A stretch of DNA of 64,000 bases from Manihot esculenta. Taxonomy: Eukaryota > Streptophyta > Magnoliopsida > Malpighiales > Euphorbiaceae. The translations under genes were made by a program, and so were the position numbers. The first letter of the stretch is position 1. Each line of letters opens with the position of its first letter. The stretch covers positions 10,063,248-10,127,247 of the forward strand of contig NC_035162.2 of assembly GCF_001659605.2 (NCBI RefSeq), in the 5' to 3' direction. A model generated the notes under the pieces. The model was not told the origin of the DNA and made no database searches. It saw nothing but the letters and a program-made list of their open reading frames with translations. Positions 1 through 11,394 of this stretch are shown piece by piece.

Positions 1-329
1 AATGAATAATTTCAAATGAAGTTATTAATTTAATTTTGAGCTCGTAGAGGGACTTGTCTGTGTATTAAATTTCACTTCATCTCTCAGCCTTCCTTTTTAA
101 ACAGTTAAAAAGGTTTTGGGCACACTGGGAGAAGCACAGCAGTTTCACTGCACACCACCTTTTTGTTTCAGAATATTTTGAAATATCTATTCATCTGTTA
201 ATTGGCGCATTAATTTATATCGTTAGACCTAATTTTAAGAAAAGAGGAAGTTGTGTTCTAATATCATTCCTTTATATAAATCCTGGTATCTTTCTGTTAT
301 CCTCTGATAATTTAATTGTATTCCTGAAG
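1..329 (+). other. Intron part of the left-edge kinase gene
   Basis: This AT-rich stretch ends in a 3' splice site (AG at 328-329) directly before the kinase exon. I looked for the kinase catalytic loop, the DFG region and the STxVVG segment that should precede the exon and found none here. It is best read as intron, with the earlier exons outside the window. Confidence 0.6.
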
Positions 330-920
330 GTTGTGGGCACAGTGGGTTATGCTGCTCCAGAGTATGTTCAGACTGGCAGGCTGACTGTAAAGAGTGATGT
401 GTGGAGCTTTGGTGTAGTTCTCTATGAGCTTATTACAGGAAGGCGAGCGCTAGAGAGAAACCTTCCCCGGGCTGAGCAGAAGCTTTTAGAATGGGTAAGA
501 CCGTATGTATCAGATTCAAAGAAGTTCCACCTTATTTTAGACCCAAGACTTGAAGGACAGCATTGCATCAAATCAGCCCAGAAACTAGCAGTCATCGCAA
601 ACAAGTGTCTAACAAAACAGCCAAAATCCCGACCTAAAATGAGCGAGGTGGTGGAGATGCTGGGAGACATCATAAGTGACACATCATCTCAAGACGAAGT
701 TGCCTGTGAACCTGAAGAAGTAAAGGAAGAAACTTCCATGGAGACTGATGAGTCAATTAAACAAGGAACTTCCATGGAGACTGATGAGTCAATTAAACAA
801 GGGAACGGATGTCGGAAGAAGGTTTTTGATTTAAGAGAAATAGTCAACTTGAGGAACAGATCCATAGGGAAATTAGATTGGAGAAATTGGACACCTGGGT
901 TGGTGAGAACTTCAGAATAG
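330..920 (+). CDS. RLCK-VII receptor-like cytoplasmic kinase, last exon (partial gene)
   Basis: This is the C-terminal part of a Ser/Thr protein kinase of plant RLCK subfamily VII (PCRK/PBL19-like group), a family of membrane-associated kinases that relay signals from immune receptors. The exon opens after an AG acceptor with the activation-loop end VVGTVGYAAPEY (APE motif). It continues with DVWSFGVVLYE (subdomain IX), the LLEWVRPYVSD segment typical of this group and the conserved RPKM arginine (subdomain XI). The N-lobe, catalytic loop and DFG lie to the left of the window. About 90 residues follow the kinase core; they are acidic and then basic, and include an in-frame 36-bp duplication. 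The stop TAG is at 918-920. Family assignment is firm; the exact ortholog is not. Confidence 0.88.
   Translation, partial: VVGTVGYAAPEYVQTGRLTVKSDVWSFGVVLYELITGRRALERNLPRAEQKLLEWVRPYVSDSKKFHLILDPRLEGQHCIKSAQKLAVIANKCLTKQPKSRPKMSEVVEMLGDIISDTSSQDEVACEPEEVKEETSMETDESIKQGTSMETDESIKQGNGCRKKVFDLREIVNLRNRSIGKLDWRNWTPGLVRTSE
731..802 (+). repeat. In-frame 36-bp tandem duplication in the kinase tail
   Basis: Two direct copies of a 36-base unit begin at 731 and 767. Each encodes a TSMETDESIKQG peptide. The unit is a multiple of three, so the frame is kept, and the copies look identical, suggesting a recent duplication. Confidence 0.9.
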
Positions 921-3286
921 ACGTTTGATAATAGAAACGCATACACCCTGTCTTGCTCATAGGAATGGAAGAGAAATGATTCTTGATTCATCCTCACTGT
1001 TGAAGAGATGAATACTGGACTACATGATATGTGCATAAAGCTGAAGGGCATTAGTTATATGTTGTTTGCAGGATAGCTGTACATATAGTTTGTTGGGCCT
1101 AAAGCTACAGGGACATGAACTTGTCTTGAATACACTTTGTAAGAAACAAATTTGCAAGTCGACTATAATTTGTAATTTTTTCCAAGATGCTTAGCGAGAT
1201 GCTGATTTTCCCGAGTCTTTCTTGCGCCTGGAGTGAATTGTTGAGTGTGTGCACGACTTTGGTTTCCAAAAGTGGGGCCATCCTGCCCTGCCCAACGGTC
1301 TTACAGGTTAGAGCATTGCTTATACATGCTTTTATCACTTTTACGAGTATGAAGGCTTCCACATATTTTTCTCTGAACTAGGAAATTCACTTGCCTATCC
1401 TTGGAAAAATTATATAGTGAAGAGATTGGCAATTATACAGAACTAGTTACTTTTGAAAAAAAAAATTACTAGTTAGTTATCTTATTCTTAGGGTTGACCA
1501 TCTATTACTAGACTATATTTATGTAGGCAATTCTAGATGGTACAGAGGCTTTACTATAATTTTGCTCCTATCCTTGACCCTATTGGGGATCATGCTCTGC
1601 TAGTAAAAACAAACGTATATCAAATTTGAAGGAGATTGGATTTTCTCATTGACCGGGCTTGGCTTAGGTAGTGCATCCCTACTTTGAACAAGTTGGCGCC
1701 ATGGTCTTTTCCTCACATTGGCACCCACTGAGGTCCATGCATACACTCCTGTTTGTTTTTACTCTAAAAAATTCTTCTCTACACAGCAATCATGAACAGT
1801 TCCCCTCCTCTCTTTTGCTTCTGCTTTACTGCTTATTAGAAGCGCTTGGATGTTATTACTCTTATGAATAAGCTGATACCAGACCCGGAAATTATGCTTG
1901 TTGAAAATATATCAATTGTAGCAACGTTTACCTTGAAATAAACCCAAACGAATTCATCATCTCCTTGAAAATGCGCCTCAAGGAAAAAGGGAATCAGCCA
2001 GGCCGCCAGGGGGAATGAATGGCACACTATGCCCGTGAGATAAGCCTTTCAAGGCGTATTGGGTTTCAGTTTCGGACTGGAATCGAACTGGATTGGTAGC
2101 TTTAATCCTTAATAGTGGAGATATGGGATTGGATTGAAGGGTTTCTGTGGTTCAACTCAAGTTTGGGTTTGAGTTGATTTGATTCAATTTGATCTGATTT
2201 GAATTCAATATAAAGTTACGATAAGTCCGGATTTAAGCAATTTAATCCAAATCAAATAGGCCCATGTCTAAATTATGGGCTGTGATGATTAAAAAGGTAG
2301 ACCCAACCGCCCAAGTCTTTTTCAAAATTTCAAATTGCATATTATGTGAAATTAAACCGACTCGATCGATTTCCCATTTGCTATGAAGTCTCTATCTTAT
2401 CGGGTAATCTGGCCATTAGGAAAGGATTTTTCTTTTCTGGCTGAGGGGCAAGGAAAATGGCACAACAAATTTATCCCCCGATCTCTGAATCTCTTTTTTG
2501 TATTGTTGGACTTTTGTGTTGGGTCCAGAAGGGACCATGGTAGTAAAGTTTACTGTTGCATTTTAGTGGTGTGTGTGCCATCATCAGATATCGGAGCTCA
2601 AAGATCATCAAGTCGTTGAGAGTCTCGACGAACTGGAAATCAACATAGCAATGGCACCCCACGAGTATCCGTCTACTTTACCCATATCCTCGACCTTTCC
2701 CGGCCGGGCTCATCTGCAACTTTTGTTCTTTAAACACCTTTTTGCTGCTAGAGAAGGGAACAAAAAGTTCACTGTTCACAGCTTTTCCACCAAAACAAAC
2801 ACATGAGATGGAACGTGGAGACAGTAAATGTAGCTAAATACTTGAGCCTCTTCTCCTTTTCCTCCTTGATGAAAGAAACTAATAATCTATCATATAACAC
2901 ACTTGTACATCTAAAGGATGATTACAGATCCAGCTGAGAACAAAAAAAAATGTGATAAAATAAATATTAAATATATCAAATCCAAGCAGCTAGGCTGTGG
3001 AAGAAAAAAAACCAACTCGTCAATCGTCATACAAGAGCAATTGCATCCCTGATAGAAGTGTTACATTTTGGTAGATCTGGAAGATACAACAATGTGAAAA
3101 CTCGTGTTACAGGCTGATCAGCAGATTTTGTCAGCAGAAGGTTGATTTTCAATACATTAGCTGAACCATGAACTGTACAGTCATTTGACAAGTATACTTG
3201 AATGGCCCTGATTCACCAGATATAGTCGCTAACCCGCCTGCATTGTATTGACATATGAAAACAGGTATAGTCAAGGTGTACCATTT
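921..3286. other. Intergenic: 3' UTR and spacer between two kinase genes
   Basis: The stretch should contain the 3' UTR of the left kinase and, at its right end, the 3' UTR of the minus-strand PBL9-like kinase, so the two genes are tail-to-tail. Open frames in it are short and resemble no known family. Around 2130-2260 there is low-complexity TTTGATTTGA-like sequence. I see no RNA gene or mobile-element ends. Confidence 0.5.
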
Positions 3287-5834
3287 TTAAGCATAAAGAG
3301 GGGAAGCAGACGGTCGAGGATAAGCAGTTGCTGTCTTTCCACCAATAGCATCATCTGCACTTCGTCTACGAAGTCTGCGTGCATTGCTTGAAGGTGTGTT
3401 GGTGCTTTCCGTTTCTTTGGAACCTTGGAGTTGTTCCAACGAAGAAACAACCTCATCCATGTTCGGCCGGAACTTGGGTTCACTAGAAATGCAACGCGAT
3501 GCAAGGGTAGCTGCCTTGTAGGCAACATCCATTGAATACTGTCCTTCCAAACGATTGTCCAGGACTCGAAAAATCTTTCGTTTGTTTGCCAGATAGGGTT
3601 TAGCCCATTCCACTACATTGTGTTCTCCAGATGGCCGATTTTTATCGATCGCTCTCCTTCCAGATAACATCTCCAACAAAACAACTCCAAAGCTATAGAC
3701 ATCACTCTTGGCAGACAAATGACCTAGACAGTGAGGAAGTGAAGTGATTGTCAGAACTAGCACATGAAAATAGGTAAGCACATGAACAACTGTGCAGAAA
3801 AATCCAGCAAACGAAAGAAACAGCACCTAGAAAGAACCACATTGAGTGGTCTAACAGATTATGTAATACATCCAATCACAATAGAGTAATACCCGTGGCT
3901 AGATATTCCGGAGCTGCATATCCATAGGTACCCATAACCCTGGTCGAGACATGACTCTTATCACCTGTTGGCCCATCCTTGGCCAACCCAAAATCAGAGA
4001 GCTTGGCATTGTAGTTCTATGATAGAAGCACAAAAGAAATTTTCAGCAGAGCTAATAGAAACTGAAATTTCTGGAGGAAAGTTTTTATTTTTTCAAAAAA
4101 AAAAAAAGAATGTTTACGCCTCTAATACCGAATCAAGTAGAATGTTAGAAGTCTTGAAGTCCCGATATATAACTTTATTTTCAGCACTATGAAGAAATGC
4201 AAGCCCCTTGGCAGCACCAAGAGCAACCTTCAAGCGGAGATTCCAAGAAAGAGGCTGGAAATAAGACCCTCCTGGAAAAACAGCAATGAATATTATGTAA
4301 AGTTCAAAATACTGATCAAAGACTTTTGGCCTCATAACGATAAGAGGTGAAGCAGAAAGAACTCACTCCTAAATAAATGATTTTCCAGGCTGCCTCGAGG
4401 CATGAACTCATATACCAAAAGCCTGTGTTCATCCTCTAAGCAGTAGCCAATCAGCTTCACAAGATGAGGATGATAAAATTGTCCCAGATAATTTACTTCA
4501 GCCTATGAATGAAGGAAAGAAAAGCAAATGCATAAGTGAATCTCTGCATTCAGAATGCTAACTAGACTAATAAATGGCTGTTCCTAACAAAGATTCAAAT
4601 GATAAACAAGGTCAATCCTAAAAAAAAAAAAAGATTTGTGGATATTTACAGGTGTGAGCATGTTGCTTCTCCTTCCTTAGCTAAAACTTAATAGGCTCTT
4701 CAATATAAAATAAAATAAAATAAATCAACTATGATACTAGACCAATTCTACGTCTATAAAATTAAGGAGAAAATGAACCCACCAACCACTCCTTGTGCCC
4801 TTGGAAACCCTCTTGGTTAAGTCTTTTCACAGCAATAACCAGTCCAGTTCCAGGCTTGGCAGCAGTAAATGAATGCTCATCAATCCATCCCTTAAAAACC
4901 GAACCAAAACCACCTTCTCCTAAGACACTATCAGGACGAAAATTTCTCGTAGCAGTCTTGAGATCAGAAAAGCTGAAGCTCTTCAGATTAGAGGACTGCA
5001 AGATCTGACCTTCGGTCCGAAGAGCTAGTGGCACTGAAACTGATGAGACTTCGCTACTCGAGCTATGATCATTCCCATCTGTGCTAACATACCTCGAGCT
5101 CAGCCCTGCACAAGCCAATGTGCAGTGGGGTTTTAATAATCTTTCTAATTACTTTAATCTCTATTTCTATACGAGAGAATCCTTACGAATGTTTCTACAT
5201 ACAATTACTTAAAAGGTTTTCCAATCCTATTTTGAAGGAACAAAGACTCTCATGTACATAAACGATATAGAATAACAATTCAAAGATTGCCCATGGCGAC
5301 AAATTTAAAAATATTGCAACGCCTGTTTGATTGCCAAGAAACTAAGAAATGAAAATGAAAGCCAGGTGAAATCCGCCCCTTTTGCTGTCAGATATATTTA
5401 GGACAACAAACTGACTTTAATTTAGGTTGTGATGATGATTTTTAGCAATGACCATGGTTCCAATTGAGAAGCATCTAACTTTCAAAGTCATCCAATTTCA
5501 TAGATTTAAACTCCTCAACAAACTATACCTACGCAACAACTACCCGCAATCAAGCACACCACAATTGGAAAAAGGCATGAAACAGATAAGGAAACATTAT
5601 CAAAAGGGGAAAGAAGGAGATGAGAAAAAATAAGAAGGAACCACAAAAACTCAAGCAAAACAACTTAAATTTGAGCAGGCAGAACTACAAAATAAAACCA
5701 AATAAATTAAACTACATGTGTTTGATTTTTTTTTTTAAAAAAAAAAAAAAAAAGAGAGAGAGAGAGAGAGAAATTAGAGTACCTGTGTTGCATGAGCTCT
5801 CAGCTTTAATTTGGGCGCTCAAGCAACCTCCCAT
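3287..5834 (-). CDS. PBL9-like: PBL9/APK1-type receptor-like cytoplasmic kinase, complete
   Basis: Six exons join on the minus strand: 5834-5783, 5105-4783, 4502-4367, 4271-4129, 4016-3893 and 3723-3287. All introns are GT-AG and all phases agree, giving 404 aa (Arabidopsis APK1A/PBL9 is about the same length). The protein starts [13 protein letters not shown]; Gly2 and Cys4 form an N-myristoylation/palmitoylation signal, which puts the kinase at the plasma membrane. The glycine loop GEGGFG is at residues 80-85, the ATP-binding lysine of IAVK at 111, the catalytic YRDFK Asp at 208, DFG at 226-228 and [10 protein letters not shown] after it. The C-terminus [12 protein letters not shown] is a hallmark of the PBL9/10/11 group. 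These kinases act downstream of pattern-recognition receptors and related receptor kinases. Every key catalytic residue is present. The start was chosen because the short first exon encodes the acylation signal. Confidence 0.93.
5747..5771. repeat. A-run and GA microsatellite in first intron of the kinase
   Basis: A long A run followed by about eight GA units lies just inside the first intron of the PBL9-like gene, a few bases from the donor (GT on the minus strand at 5782-5781). It is likely length-polymorphic. Confidence 0.8.
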
Positions 5835-7427
5835 AAAATTAAATCAAGAAACTAGCACCCTTTTGAAGCTTTCTTCCTACAGACCACAAAATATGGAGAG
5901 CTAAGCTCCAGATAACTTGAAAACAAAAGAAAAACTTTAAAAGCACAACAAAAGAGCAGATCTAAGTGTGAAACCGATAATATTTCTTTTCAGCAAAAGG
6001 TTTTTACCCAGAAAACAGAAACACCAAATGGATTGCTTTACACAGCAACATCTTTACTTGCAAATAAAATAAGGAAAATCAAACAATTTATTGAAAAAAA
6101 GGACAGAAAAACTCACAACCCATGAATGAGAACATAAAGAATTCAAAAACCCACCTCTCCTTTTGTTAGTCCAGTAACAAATCACATACAAGGAAGCAGA
6201 GATAGAGAAGGAAGAGAGACAGAGAGAGAGAGCAAATTGACGAGGTTTGAGCTTAGCTTTAGCTTGACTAGTAGCGCAATCAATATAGAGCTAGAGGAAG
6301 GTGAAAAGAATTGCATAAATGGCGGGCTGGTCCCGTCTTTAAGCCCAACGTTTTATACCCTGCCCTGCCATATCTCTCTTCGGCTGTCTCTCCCTAAAAA
6401 ACACAATTCAGAGTCAAGTCAGAACAGATAAGCCCTGCAGCGGCAGCCACTGCTCTCTACCGTTGGATTTGATTTTTAAAAAAGAATCATCACCGCTGCA
6501 CTGGTTTGTATCTGCTTGCCCCTTTACTTTGCGTGGCTTGGCTTCAAAGCAGCTTCCTTTTCTTGGACTAGTTCAGGCCCTCAATTTCTGCCGTTCACTG
6601 TTGGATTTTATTAATTAAAAATCATTTCTCTGGATTATCTCTTGGACTTTCTTGTTGACAATGACGAATGTCTTCCATCTTCTTGTTCTTTTGTTCTTAT
6701 TATTATTTTAAACTAAATTTGTCAAAATATTGTCATAAATAATAATAATCTAATTAATTAAACTGATCATAATTTTCTAATACTAGATCTCATAAAAATA
6801 AAAATAAAAATAAATTTATTAATGTTTAATTTTATTTATTTAATATATTTGCCTGTAAATTATTTACACCTGAAATATCTCTTTCTACACAAAAACACAA
6901 GTGAAGTGTCAAGTGGTGACCTCCCACTTGAAATTTTTTATATCCATATCATTCATTATCCAAAAATTGTGGGCATTAATCGAAATATGTGGTTCTAAGC
7001 AACCTCCATGACAGACAAATTACCTTTTTAGATCACATGATTTTCCCAGAAATTTCCATCGCTTAGGATTCAAATTACGAGCATTCATCAAACCCTACAA
7101 CTTAAATCTCCCAATTCTCTATCATGCAAAATTGATTTTTGGCCCATCACTCTCACTTTAAATTCACTTTACACTAAAAAACAATTGAAATTGACAAGTT
7201 CCCTCCCTTCACTGGAATTGTCCTGTCCTACATGCAATTTCAACTTCCATTTACGTCAATAAATAATTTGTTTTATTTGTATTTACGTGTAATATATTTA
7301 TTGGTTCTCATTTATTTCAATTTTACTTCACTTGTAGCGTACAAGGCAAAACTCTACGTACCAAAAGCTTCCAGCTGGAGCCTGGAGATGGAGATGGGGA
7401 TTGGGTTACAACTGCGGGAAAGCCAAG
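5835..7427. other. 5' UTR/promoter of the PBL9-like kinase and intergenic spacer
   Basis: Just upstream of the kinase start the sequence is a plausible leader. On the minus strand, 6190-6235 is a CT-rich (GA on plus) tract of the kind common in plant core promoters. From about 6660 to 7430 it is AT-rich with no supported gene. I could not place the transcription start or prove a leader intron. Confidence 0.45.
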
Positions 7428-7901
7428 CAGGGGTGATCAGTATTCGGTTCAAACTGAAAAAATCGATCGAATCGAATTGATTTAAAAGTTTAGTTCGGTT
7501 TTTTATATATTTTAGTTCGGTTCGATTTTTAATTTCAAAAATTTTAGTTATTTCGGTTCGGTTCGGTTTTGATCAGAAAAAAACCGAAAAAACCGAAAAA
7601 ACCGAACCGATTAGTAATAATAATATGTTTTTTCAATAATATATAGAAATTAAATCATATTAAAATTAAAATATTTTAATTAAATTTAAAAATATTAAAA
7701 ATAAAGTGTAAAAAATAAAAAATTATTAAAAATCGAAACCGATCAAATCGAACCGAACCGAACCGAATCAGACCGGTTCGGTTCGATTCGGTTTCTGACC
7801 AAAATCGGTTCGGTTCGGTTTTCATAAACACTCAAATTTCGGTTTTCAGTTTATTCGGTTCGGTTCGGTTTTGAACCGAACCGACCGAATGCTCACCCCT
7901 A
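7428..7901. mobile_element. Non-autonomous hAT-type MITE with 8-bp target duplication
   Basis: The element begins CAGGGGTGA and ends TCACCCCTA, the typical hAT terminus with one changed end base. The inverted similarity extends inward through TTCGGTT-rich sequence. It is flanked by perfect 8-bp direct repeats AAGCCAAG at 7420-7427 and 7902-7909, the length that hAT transposases make. It is 474 bp long with no coding capacity. Internal sequence is an AT-rich core with arrays of GGTTCGGTTC and its complement, so the two halves can pair. Mobilisation would need a hAT transposase from elsewhere. Confidence 0.88.
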
Positions 7902-7909
7902 AAGCCAAG

Positions 7910-9239
7910 TGGTAACCGAAAAAAAAAAAGCCACACGTGCTAGCCTCAGCTCCGCTCGGCTCGGCTCAAAACGGCTCGTTGAAGCGGTTCTAGAGGCCGG
8001 GTCAGGTCATCAGTGTCAATGGGGCAATGGCCCACCCGTCGGTAACATAGTTGACACATGATCTCAACTCTTAATTATTAATACTGAAAAAAAAAAATTT
8101 AAGATTGATCTCTGAAATATTTTACTACAAGTAGTTTATGAGTTTCGATTAGAATATATATATATATAAAAATTCATTTAAATTTTATATAATTTTAAAA
8201 ATTAAAGAATTAATCTCTTTCAGTTATCATGTTTAAATATAAAATTTAATAAAATAAATAAATAAAAATTAATTTAATGTTAAGTAAAAGTTCTGAAATT
8301 GTTTTAAATAAAATAAGTGAATAATATATGATTACTCTTCATGTTTAGTATTTACATATTTTTTATATTATGATGATGAAATAAACATTTAATTACAATA
8401 TTACCATAAATTTAAAAATATAAATATTATTAAAATAATAGGTGTTGTGAATTAAGGAGCGCAGTGAATTTAAAAGACGAAAACCTAATTACGAAATTCA
8501 CGTTCTGTATATTGAAAGCAAAAGGTTGTTAGATAACATAAAAGAAAATAGGTGGCATTTTTAATTAAGAGACGTAAAAGTTTGAAAATGAAAGATTGAT
8601 TATACAAGTGCCAAGGGTGGCCATTTTGTCGACGAGATTGACGCCCACCATCTTTGGCTTTTCCGCAATCCGTACAATTTTTTAAACTTTAATATCAGAA
8701 AAAAAGCTTCTGGAGATTTCTTCACAATATTCTATCCGGCCGGGTCTAGTTTTTGGGCTCTGGGTTTTGGTTGTATTCTGCTAAATGGGCTTAGCTCTGG
8801 TTTAGCCCACCCCTCCACTTCTCCAAATTTTATTCACATACTTAAATTTCACTTTTCCTTTTTTTTTTTAAATAAATCCTTAAAATAACAATGAATGATG
8901 TTTCACTTTTCTTTTCTTTACTTTAAATGAGAGAGGAGAGGATTTGTGATATTTTTTTTCCTTCAGAGTAAGTTATCTTTTGAATAAGAAACATTAAATA
9001 GTGAAATATACAAAATATAACCAAAATGTGTTAAAATAAAGTAACCTTGAAAGAGATGATTTGTCAATGTTTTATTATTGTTAGAAGGATGTTTTAAATA
9101 TAATTGGAAATTTTGATCCTTCTAAACTGATTTCTTTTGATGAACCTTTTTTATTTTAACATTACAATTTCATTCATTTCTTCTATACTACACATATTAA
9201 TTGTATATTTTATGCTTACTTGTCATTTATTCTCAACAA
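7910..9239. other. Intergenic spacer, AT-rich
   Basis: After the MITE there is a short GC-richer patch (about 7930-8050) and then strongly AT-rich DNA up to the LINE target site. No open frame has family resemblance and no RNA gene was recognised. Confidence 0.5.
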
Positions 9240-9254
9240 TCTAATACTAAGCAC
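9240..9254. repeat. Left target-site duplication of LINE-1 copy
   Basis: TCTAATACTAAGCAC occurs here and again at 15330-15344, just after the A tail of the element, as a perfect 15-bp direct repeat. Confidence 0.9.
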
Positions 9255-9351
9255 AATAAATTATATTTTTTTACCAAATAATTGAGCATATTATTAAAAA
9301 AGCTTTGGTATGGCTGTCAATGGAACAGTGACGTGACAAGCGAGAGGGGAG

Positions 9352-11200
9352 TTGCAGAATTCTGAGTTGCAATGGTTTACTTTTCGTCGTTGTCTTTGGC
9401 CCTATTGGTTTTTGTTTCAATTTTTGTCTGCATGGCTTCTCCTTCGTCTCTGTTGGATCAGCTTATTACTACGATGGACTCTCTGTGTTATGATGATCCA
9501 GTTCTTGAGTACGATTGGTGATGAGACTACCTCTCATAAGTTGCTGCTCAAGATTCCTAGCATCAAGAAGCATATCCCGTGGTTTATTAAGTTTCGGCTA
9601 CTTAAGGTTTGGCAGTTTGTTGATGAGTTCCAAGTAAAACGAGAACAACCAAATCTTTTTATCTTGATCTTTTCTTCTGATGAGCAGGTTTGTTTTGTTC
9701 TTAATGGTGGTCCTTAGAATCTCTTCTGCTCTTTCAGCGTTGGTCCCCTAATGTCTCTATCCATGTGATTGAGTTTCCTACCACGGACTTTTGCATTCAT
9801 TTGTATGGTTTGCCCTCACGTATATGGACGCATGCTAATGCTCAGCGTATAGCTTCATTGTTTGATGGTTTACTCTCTGTTTCTTCATCAGATGAGTTGA
9901 ACGTGGGCAGGCTTTATTTTCGCATCTGGGTTCGCTTCCAGGTTTCTCAACCGTTAGTTTCTGGTTTTTACTTTAAATCTGATTCAAGCAAGATCTGGGT
10001 ATCAGTTCGGTATAAAAATTTTCCTTTCTTCTGCTTTGTCATATGTTCCGTGTATGCTTTTTTGCCCCAGCATCTCCAGTTGATGAGCTCTCTAGTTTTA
10101 AATTTGGTATGTGGCTCTCTGCATGCTTGATCGACGCCTTCCTGCCAATCCATAACTGATACTCAGCGAGTTCCTGCTACCTCGTCAGTCCTCCAGAGTA
10201 ATTGAGCCCTTCATCGGCTCTGGTTCCCTTTCTTCTTCCTGGTGACTCTGCCGACCATGAAGTCGTTTCCGATGTACCCACTATTTTCCCATTGTACCCG
10301 TTGTTTTCCCATTGCACGGCCACCCTGTCCCTGCTTTTTCGATCCACGGCTCTATTTTCTCATGCTCATGTGACCGGCTGCGGCTGGTGTCTGGTGTCTC
10401 TATGCAAGCTTCCATGCAGCCACATGATGTGCAGTGTTTTTCTTTTCCACCGCTTATTGTTGTTTCTCCTCTGGACACTAATGCCTCCTTGCTTTCGGCG
10501 TGGCAGAATTTGCAAGGCTTAGCCTCTCATTCGATGCCACTGCCACTTTCTCAATCCGTGCCCCAAAGGTTCTCTTCTTTTGATGTTTCTGCCTTGTCTT
10601 GGCCTCGACTTACGGTGCCAATTTGTGCTGCCACGTCGCCTTCCATTGGCTGTGGAGAGCAGATTTATGCACCCATTACATGTTCCTCTCTTTCAGTTGG
10701 TTTGGTTGGACGGAAACGACAGTTTGGTGATCTTGATTTTTGTGACCCACCTATCCCTCGTACTGGCTCTATTTCTCCTATGGATCATCGCCCGACTTTT
10801 TCCGCAACTTTACATCCAATCATGATGGTACAAGAGGCTTTGGACTTTGCTCTTCTTCATCCTTGCCCTTTTAATTGTTTGGTCCACCTAGCTAGCAGTT
10901 TGCTACATCCTGAAACTATTATAGCTGGTCCTTCTAGTTCTCAAATTGAGCAGCTGTTGCATATTACAAGCTCTTTACCTATGTTTTCACGGATCCCTAT
11001 GTCTTCTTTGGCTGCTAGGACCCTTGATACTAAGTCTGGGTCTTTCCGTCCTCATCCTTGCTTTTGGCAGCGACTGTCTTCAGAGCATTGTGGCTATGCC
11101 AAGTTCTCCTCCGAGAGCTTTGCTCTCTGATGCTATTATTACCTCTACTTGTGTGGTTAGTTCTTCTACGGCTATGGTGGCTAGCCTTGAGCCACCTACA
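9352..11200 (+). pseudogene. LINE ORF1 (DUF4283/gag-like) remnant
   Basis: Translated segments such as SSDEQVCFVLNGGP, IRVYGLPSRIW-like LYGLPSRIW and NVGRLYFRIWVRF match the DUF4283 region found at the start of plant L1 ORF1 proteins, which bind element RNA. The sequence is spread over several frames with stops. The 272-codon open stretch at 10312-11130 falls in the poorly conserved C-terminal part of ORF1 and is not a separate gene. Confidence 0.6.
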
Positions 11201-11394
11201 GTGCCATAACATTGCTGGTTTAGAACTGTCAGGGACCTGGCAAATCTGTGACAATTATAGCTCTATAGGGGCTCTTATGTAAATACAAGTCGTCCATAGT
11301 ATTCTTTATGGAAACTAAACAATATTGTACATACATGCAATGTTTGCAGCATTAGTGTGGTTTTTCTTTTTTCCTTTTTTGTTGAACAGGTGAG

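Noticed and set aside
3271..3528. Second open frame over the last kinase exon
   Set aside because: It is a different-frame shadow of the PBL9-like exon, which has full domain support.
10312..11130. 272-codon open frame as an independent gene
   Set aside because: It lies inside the LINE between its 15-bp duplications and has no domain; it is the weakly conserved part of ORF1.
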